Origin: Bryum argenteum
Lineage: Eukaryota > Streptophyta > Bryopsida > Bryales > Bryaceae
Length of the DNA stretch: 64,000 nt
Reading direction: 5' to 3'
Assembly: GCA_037043015.1 (NCBI GenBank)
Contig: CM073321.1
Location: 36,668,420-36,732,419, forward strand
Of the stretch, positions 57,784 through 64,000 are shown piece after piece. Within the stretch, counting starts at the first letter, position 1. The number at the start of each line of letters is the position of its first letter. The notes below the pieces were generated by a model. That model was not told the origin of the DNA. It worked only from the letters and a program-made list of their open reading frames with translations, and ran no database searches. Made by a program: the position numbers and the translations under genes.

Positions 57784-60700
57784 TCAAACTGAGGGTACAT
57801 CCGATTGATCGATTTGAGCTATACTACGAGTACACAGTCTTTGACTTGGACGAGCAATTCTACCGCCCTCTTCATTCTCACGATACACGGCTGTAATTTC
57901 GCGGCTCATCTCGGCCTGCCAAGTATCCTCCCCATCTTCGCCATCCTGCCTCTTCCGCTTTCTACTAGAGTCCACTTGTTTGTTACGTAAGATTTTCATG
58001 GCCTTCTCGATTTGTGCAACGACATCGTGTACAATAGCTTCGAAATCATCCATTAATATGAATGATCCTTCTTTTGGATATAAAATACATGTCCTCCAAT
58101 ACGAAATGGCGTCATCCACACGCTTATCAAACTTCTGCACCGCATACCAATAAGAGACCTCCACATCTTGAAAAGAATTTTCCGGTATCGAAGTCCGCTA
58201 TATTGCGGCTTCCTCCAATTTTGCAAGGACCATAGCTCTTCCAATTGGAGTATGATCGTACTTCTTGTACTCCTCTCTGAAGCTGGTTGAATCTCTTATT
58301 TTGTGGCACGAACCATCTTCTCCCTTTTCCACTCTCCTTGGAGGAAATCGAAAGAAGCGGTTGTGTTTGATGCTCCAATGCCCTCCAAAACTACCACAAA
58401 ATAACTATCGTTGCTCTTCATCTGTAATATTCCTCGCCCTTTTCGCAATTTCCTAATCTTTTGTCATCCAAAATAAGAGATCTCTTTCACCACCATATTG
58501 AATGCTTAGTTGGTACTTTGATTTGGACGTACTCCAGTCAAGTGCATTTGCCCAATCAAAGTAGTGTAGAAATTTCTTTGGAAGTTGATTCAATGGAAGA
58601 TTCCATCGGTTGAACTCGTGCCCTGGTGGCATAAGATCTTGTATGCCTATCATCTTGTAGAATCTCCTGCTAAATGGGGAGCGACATACCAGACATACCG
58701 AATTTGTCATGGCATATCGGCATATGCAAGTAACATGAAAGTTATGGCTAAATTGGCCCAATGTGTATGCTCCCTCTGGATCAAAATGATGTAGGCACAC
58801 CGCACATTTGTCCTTAAGTATTGCTGGAGGAGGGTTGCATGTGTTGATTACAATGCGAGCTGACTCTTGTAGGTGCGATGGAAATCTATTGTACGGCCCT
58901 CATCCTTCTTCTATCTCCAAAGTCCAATCAACATCATTGTTTCTTCCCATCTTAGAGTAATTTGTACGCTCCATCATATCTTTTGCATCATCCAAAAAAG
59001 TGACCTCTATAGGGTTATATTGCCGTTTTGTACCCATCTTATGAAACTTCTCCAATGAAGCATCTACAACTTCACGTGAATCTTTTGATGTGGTTGCAAT
59101 CGATTTGAGATCTTCTTTTGCCCTCGAAACCAGGCTTCACCTATCTTGAAGTCGATGAACCCATCCCAACCACGGTAGTATGCGTAGTCGGATTGCTTCT
59201 ATAGAATCTACCATTTTCAAGGTGTTCCATAATGCGTCCAATTCAGCAACTGCCTCATCTCTCTCTTTACTTGTAGTCTCCAACTTCATTGACTATGCTC
59301 TTGCATCATCCTCCAATTTCGCAATTGCAACATCCCTCCCCTTATTTGCAGCCTCTAACTTCATCGCCCATGCTCGTGCATTATCTATCTCTTTATTTGC
59401 TATCTCCAACTTCACTGCCGACGCACTTTCATCATCGTCTCTTTTCACAATTCTCTTTCTCTTATCTTCTTTACCATCCTCTTTACCACCCGCATCATAT
59501 TGTGAAAGAAAAAGACTAAACGAAGTCCTTTGAGTGTCCTTTTGTGATGCAACAAACTTGACCAATTCTTTTGAGTCTTCTAACGGATCCTCAGATACAC
59601 GGCAAACTGCTTCTTCATACTTTGCATCAATGTCGGTAGCAGAACGTTTGCCAAACATCTGAATTTGTTGCAATTCAATGTAATACTCTGTAATAAGATT
59701 CCTCAGAGTTTCGTTTTTTACCTCCAGTTTCTCAATGATCTTCTGATCTTTTAGAACATCGTTCGGTAGAAGGTGATATTGATCTATGATTGCCTCATAA
59801 TTTATGGGAGCCTGTAAAACGTTAGGCATGATATTTGCAAAAGTGTGACTCATATTCACTAAACAAGGAGCCATTAGAGCAAGTATTTTTGACCCCATTT
59901 TCATGTCAATCCCTACAACACATATGTCACTAGGCTTGGTACCTCCGAAATCTTTCTCCTGCACACCATTCTCTTTATCCATCACATTGCACCAATGTGC
60001 TATTCCGCGTGCGGTAGTTATAAACTCCTCCAGTTTCTTATTGCTTGGTACCGTACGCAAATACTGCTCCAAATTGTCCACCATACCCAAAACGGGATTC
60101 ATGACATCCATGGCATCTGCTGGTGATTTGGTTTCCACCGGTCACTTGGCCCTGCGTATTCTGATGCTCGTACCGGGGTTACGTGAGGTTCTCCAACTAC
60201 TTTTGTATCCTTGCGTCTATCAATTATTGTTGGTTCTATGAGTGGAGCATCCATGGCAACCATGTTTCTTTCATCCTACTTTTGTTTCGCGGTTGTTGGA
60301 GGAGAATCCCTCACTGCCGTCTCATGATTTTTCCTCCTCAAGTGCTGCAATAAAGCCTTTGTAGAGTTTGATTCTGGATCAAACATATCGGGGATATGCT
60401 TATGATTTTTTCCAATTCGAAGAAGAAATGTACTACTCGCTGTGAATGTGCTCCAGTGCACCTTCCGCTTCAGTATTAGCTCAGCATACACCATGCACAA
60501 ACGCGTATAGGAAAAGTAACCTTTGCTCTTGGGACGATCTCTAAACAATGCCACCCAAACTTCTTCAGCACGATGAAGTAAGTGATCATCCTTGCATGTT
60601 TGCGGGTTGCAAGTAAAATTATTGGTATTAACTTTGTGACATGCTCTAGGCCAAAGTTTACCAATGTGGTACATCTTCACATATTTCTTGCAGGTTGCTA

Positions 60701-61058
60701 ATCTCCAGTGTTCCTCCTTTTCTAGCTCCCAACCGCTCTCACCTTTGATGGCCTCATTATCCAATATCTCGTAATGCAACTCATGTCTCGCTCCTTTTGG
60801 TTTTACTCTCTTTGACGGTGTCTCATGTAAAACCAACTCCCTATCCACCAATTCTGCTTTTGTGTTTTCTCTTGCAGGTGACCTTAAGGTCTCGTCAAAA
60901 TCAACCTCCATCTTTATGTTATTGGTCACCATCGCCATGAAGAACGGGGAGTATTTAAAATACTCCATAGATATCCCAAGTATGCAAAAACTCGATGAAG
61001 CAGCCGCAAGTATCGTGTAGAACACTGACTTCTCCCCGCCATCACAAATGCAGCACAT
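57784..61058 (-). pseudogene. WCHI-family protein 5: WCHI domain, coiled coil and RING finger
   Basis: Minus strand, read from about 60948 (MAMVTNN). The WCHI domain is the most diverged copy: GWELEKEEHWRLATC, YVKMYHIGKLWP, EEVWVALF, MVYAELILKRKVHW. A long helical part follows (VDNLEQYLRTVPSNKK to AAEANKGRD-type repeats with KRKRIVKRDDD), then a RING finger near 58820-58680: CAVCLHHFDPEGAYTLGQFSH with HVTC, C-x2-C (CLVC) and RSPF. A C-terminal helical region (FDKRVDDAISYWRTC) ends with a basic patch (SSRKRKRQD). Several in-frame stops and at least one frameshift (near 60150) break it. RING plus coiled coil suggests an E3 ubiquitin-ligase-like scaffold. It lies just outside the right hAT end. 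Confidence 0.55.
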
Positions 61059-61142
61059 GAGAAGCTAATGCCCACGGTTGCAGCCCATTTGAGGTGGATG
61101 GATTCACAAAGCAATTGATCCTCTAAATTTACCAACCCTAAC

Positions 61143-61325
61143 GACCGGCCGCACGAATCGGTCGCTCGGCCAATCACAACCGCGCCCGATGATGGCCGGC
61201 CTGTCCGGCCGACGCATTTTAGCCGGTCGATCCGAACGATCGATCCGGGCGATTGATCCGGGGTGGCCGATCCTGGTCAGTCGATCTGGCCGACCGATGA
61301 CAGCCGACCAATCTGGGCGGCCGTT
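61143..61325. repeat. Diverged P4-like array upstream of WCHI-5
   Basis: A GC-rich run of GGTCGATC, CGGCCGACC and GATCGATCCGGGCGA phrases about 200 bp before the WCHI-5 start. The cores (GATCG-S-CGATC style) vary more than in other P4 arrays, matching the older look of WCHI-5. Confidence 0.65.
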
Positions 61326-62199
61326 TTGGCTGGCCCAACTAGGTTTTTTTTTTAATTTTTTTTTTCTAAATGTATTAATGAAATCTGACAAAATTTACTT
61401 GGATTCTTTTTGATCCCTCAAGGATTTAGAGAAATCTATTCAAAATCCCCAAAACCCTAAACTCTAAACCCTAAATCCTAGAGGCCTTAACCCTAATTCA
61501 TAAAACCTAAACCATAAACCACAAATCCTATCCGGAAGTGATTTTATCTAAGAGATACTCCAAATGAAGAAGTGATGGCTCTTCAAAATATTATATTCCC
61601 AAATCAATCAATTGAAGTCTCTAATATGAGAATAATTAATTTTCTTTAACATGAAATCTCACTACTATACGTGTACAAGCTCAAATATGATCATAACTTT
61701 ATAAGTTGATGCCGTATGTCAAAAACTTAGTGAGTGGGATATTTTCCTAAATTTATTTGTCTCCCTTTTTACTTCTCCTCATTTATGATCACGAAATAGA
61801 AAACTATAGAAATGTATTTCTATTACCTTTGTAAGAAGTAAATAAATAATTATTCAAATCAATACAATAAGAAAAATGCTACAATTAATTATTTAAAAAT
61901 AATATGTGCAAATTGAGTACAATTATTTATACTACGATATAAATATATTCCTAGCTTAGTTCAAGGGTGTCAAACAAAAATAGCCAATGATAGAATGAGT
62001 TATTTAAGCACAGTGTTTTTTAATACTAAGTACTACTAAAATAGATACGCAACAATGGAGTAATTTCCAAATGCACATCAAATAATATAGACCATAAAAT
62101 GCAGAAAAGTTAAGGCCTAAATAGGAAGTTTAAATATTGACTAATACGGTAATACCAAAGTTATGAAAACTAAATGCTCACACATGCTCACCTACATTT
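61326..62199. other. Spacer with worn telomere-like motif
   Basis: At 61451-61530 there is degenerate AAACCCTAAA repeat (AAAACCCTAAACTCTAAACC). The rest is AT-rich without a gene. Confidence 0.5.
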
Positions 62200-63086
62200 G
62201 ATATAAGCCATGTATTCATTATATTTGGAACATTTTTATCTCCGAAATTAAAACAAGACAACGGATGAAGCAAAAAGCAACATTTAGAGGGGTTTCACCG
62301 TGACATATGTACTATGAATTTACTAATTTCCATTATCTTTGGAGATGATATGAGACCTCTTGAATCTTAGACAGTATGTTTATCTTAAACAAAGTTTCAA
62401 CCATACACATATTTGATACACTAAATGTCAAGATTAACATACCAACAAAGGATAATTTTCTTTTAATTGATAATAATGATGGAGTCAACTTAAACAATCT
62501 TCTTATACAAAATAAATATATTGAATATGGATAGTAAATCTTACAAAAATATAATACACTATATACTAAATATCAAAGTAATATATATGTCAATACCAAG
62601 TTTAAGTACTCACACACCTACTTCCATAATAAATACTATATACTAGAAGACTACTTTTGAGAAGATGAAGCAAGCTCCCGCAAAGAAGCCTTGATGATTT
62701 CGACCTGCTTCTTGGGTATTGTAATAATTGCGTCTATACCTTCACTGCTTTCCTCGTCAGAATTTGTAATTCTTGATTTCCAAGCAGTGAAAATAGCATC
62801 TGTAGGTTGCGAACATACATCTACACCTTTCTCAACAGTCCATCGAAGCTTTCTATTTGTATTCCAATCTGTGTAATACTTCAGAATTTCTTTGGAGCGT
62901 GACATTGGACGGAAGAACAGGATGTTGACCGTATTGGGTAGGTCTTGGTTTGAATTTGGATCAGACATTGCTCACCCGAGCCAGAAAGGTCAGCCATCGG
63001 TGCCGCATGGACGTAGTGCAACAAAATAACCCTTTTAAAGGTCACGTCCAACTCGAAATGAAGGAGCAGGACGATCACGTCTCTGG
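62200..63086 (-). pseudogene. 3' part of a second DUF7869-type gene plus WCHI end
   Basis: The segment matches 43970-44835 in inverted orientation. On the minus strand it gives the BAH-like C-terminus (DPNSNQDLPNTVNILFFRP, KYYTDWNTNRKLRWTVEKG, AIITIPKKQVEIIKASL) without the TGA and TAG found in the first copy. The far end (about 62205-62260) holds the last codons of a WCHI-2-like gene (SLYLEHFYL), so the tail-to-tail pair was duplicated together. The left end of hAT-3 cuts it at 63086/63087. Confidence 0.8.
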
Positions 63087-64000
63087 CAGGGATGTCATAG
63101 CGTCCGGACGTCCGGCACGGGTCCGGGGACCGTCCCTGACTTAGAAAATCTCGTCGTTTTACTAAGGGTAAATGACCAACGGGGTGCGTTCATTGGTCGA
63201 ACCACCCCGTCGACCGGTCCCCGACCTCTCCGTCGGCCCGACCGAGCCGGTCCGGTGGGCGGGCGGCCGGCCGTCGGCCATGCGGGTGTGCCGGCCGTCG
63301 GCCGTGGGTGGCCGACCTTAGGTCCGGCCGTCGGCCAGACGCCGGCCGTCGGTCAGCCGTCGGCCCCGGCCGGCCGGCCGTCGATCCGGCCGTCGATCCC
63401 GGCGGCCGGCCGTCGGTCCGGCTTATCGGCCCGGCGGCGGCCGGCCGTCGGCCGGGCGTCCGGCCGTCGGTCGGCGGCGGCCGGCCGTCGGCGGCGGCGA
63501 CCGGCCGTCGGCGGCGACCGGCCGTCGGCCACTGCGACCGGCCCTCGCATCCGGCCACCGCCAATGGCCTGATGGCCCTTTTGAGCATCCAACGGTTTAG
63601 GAGCATTTCAACTTCAAATTGCAACGGTCATATTCGGAGTTGGATGGTATATAAGAGAAGAGACATTGAGTCTCATTTCACTTCCGAATTATGAATACTT
63701 TCCAAGAGCTTTGAGCCACATAATTCATTTTATGCTCCACATGAGCCTTGGTTTAGAGACATCGAGAAGGAAGACAAAGCGTCTGGGTCGTTCCTACAGT
63801 GCTCACTATCTCATGTAATTGTTTCGAAGAAGAAGAGTCGGAATTTGAGTCATTATGGGTACGAGAAGATTCCTGGACATAGGGATTCGAGTTCTGCCCT
63901 TTGCCCAAAGCTGCCTAGGGAAATTAGGCAGTTATTTTTAAGATGTGGTGGGGAGTTCCCTCCATATAACGGAGAATTGGAACTATTTCTCGGTGAATGT
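63087..64000 (+). mobile_element. Left end and N-terminus of a third hAT element (hAT-3)
   Basis: Begins CAGGGATGTCATAGCGTCC, close to the start of the large hAT interval (CAGGGTTGTCTTA), and shares the CCGGACGTC sub-terminal phrase. It interrupts DUF7869 copy 2 after GTCTCTGG (63079-63086), the predicted target duplication; the other end is beyond the window. A GC-rich array follows (63193-63550), then transposase N-terminal coding up to the window edge (ALCPKLPREIRQLFLRCGGE), matching hAT-1. Confidence 0.8.
63193..63550. repeat. P5 array, CCGGCCGTCGGCC motif, in hAT-3
   Basis: More than fifteen copies of GGCCG-W-CGGCC (odd 11-bp palindrome) in a very GC-rich run. The array sits between the terminal repeat and the transposase start. 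All frames stay open, giving Pro/Gly/Arg-rich ORFs that are not genes. Confidence 0.88.

Noticed and set aside
63190-63694. Pro/Gly/Arg-rich ORFs on both strands
   Set aside because: By-products of the GC-rich CCGGCCGTCGGCC array.
1-64000. LTR retrotransposon, endogenous viral or Polinton-like element
   Set aside because: I saw no reverse transcriptase, integrase, capsid-like or family B polymerase motifs and no long direct terminal repeats. The only candidate is the gag-like ORF at 940-2264, left at low confidence.

Overview
The window looks like nuclear DNA of a plant-lineage eukaryote. Evidence: TTTAGGG/AAACCCTA telomere-box motifs near several 5' regions, GT-AG introns of about 130-350 bp, CACTA and hAT DNA transposons of plant type, and a serine/threonine-kinase-like gene with the odd HND/DWG motifs I associate with bryophyte and charophyte families. 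A bryophyte is my best guess, with low confidence. I see no rRNA, no clear tRNA, no bacterial-style operon and no reverse transcriptase. Nearly everything is multi-copy, mobile or decaying sequence; no gene is clearly single-copy housekeeping.

Layout. 1-10,990: an inverted pair of FCP1-like (HAD phosphatase fold) genes. Only the 3' exon of the left copy is in the window. The right copy (minus strand, about 8.6-3.9 kb) carries a 1,378-bp non-autonomous CACTA element in its last exon, which itself contains a SINE-like sequence and minisatellites. An unrecognised ORF lies between the two. 11,045-20,950: locus A (plus strand), a ParB/DGQH-fold multi-exon gene followed by an FCP1-like gene. 21,640-24,230: a decayed hAT transposase (hAT-1). 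24,850-57,757: a 32.9-kb interval bounded by matching hAT terminal inverted repeats and an identical 8-bp target duplication. It contains a kinase-like gene, locus B (the same ParB-like plus FCP1-like pair as locus A, minus strand), a long AT-rich stretch, a DUF7869-type gene, four members of an unnamed 'WCHI' protein family and a nearly intact hAT transposase (hAT-2) at its right end. 57,784-61,058: a fifth WCHI protein fused to a coiled coil and a RING finger. 62,200-63,086: the 3' part of a second DUF7869-type gene, cut by the left end of a third hAT element (hAT-3) that runs out of the window.

The most unusual signal is a class of short odd-length palindromes with a central unmatched base. 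Each locus has its own version: TTTAGCTCGA-S-arm in the right-hand FCP1-like gene, locus B and the DUF7869-type gene; TTATCCCCGG-N-arm in locus A; GACCG-S-CGGTC beside the WCHI and hAT genes; GGCCG-W-CGGCC in hAT-3. They form evenly spaced arrays in 5' flanks (about 80, 61, 45 and 42 bp). They also occur in pairs in the homologous introns of the two ParB-like genes, two copies per intron in both loci, although the palindrome sequence differs completely between loci. Some lie in frame inside exons.

How the parts may work together is inference. The palindromes look like binding or recognition sites for proteins encoded beside them, with each locus keeping a private sequence. Most premature stops in the coding regions fit C-to-T or G-to-A change from CGA, CAG, CAA or TGG, as expected from deamination of methylated DNA in silenced repeats.
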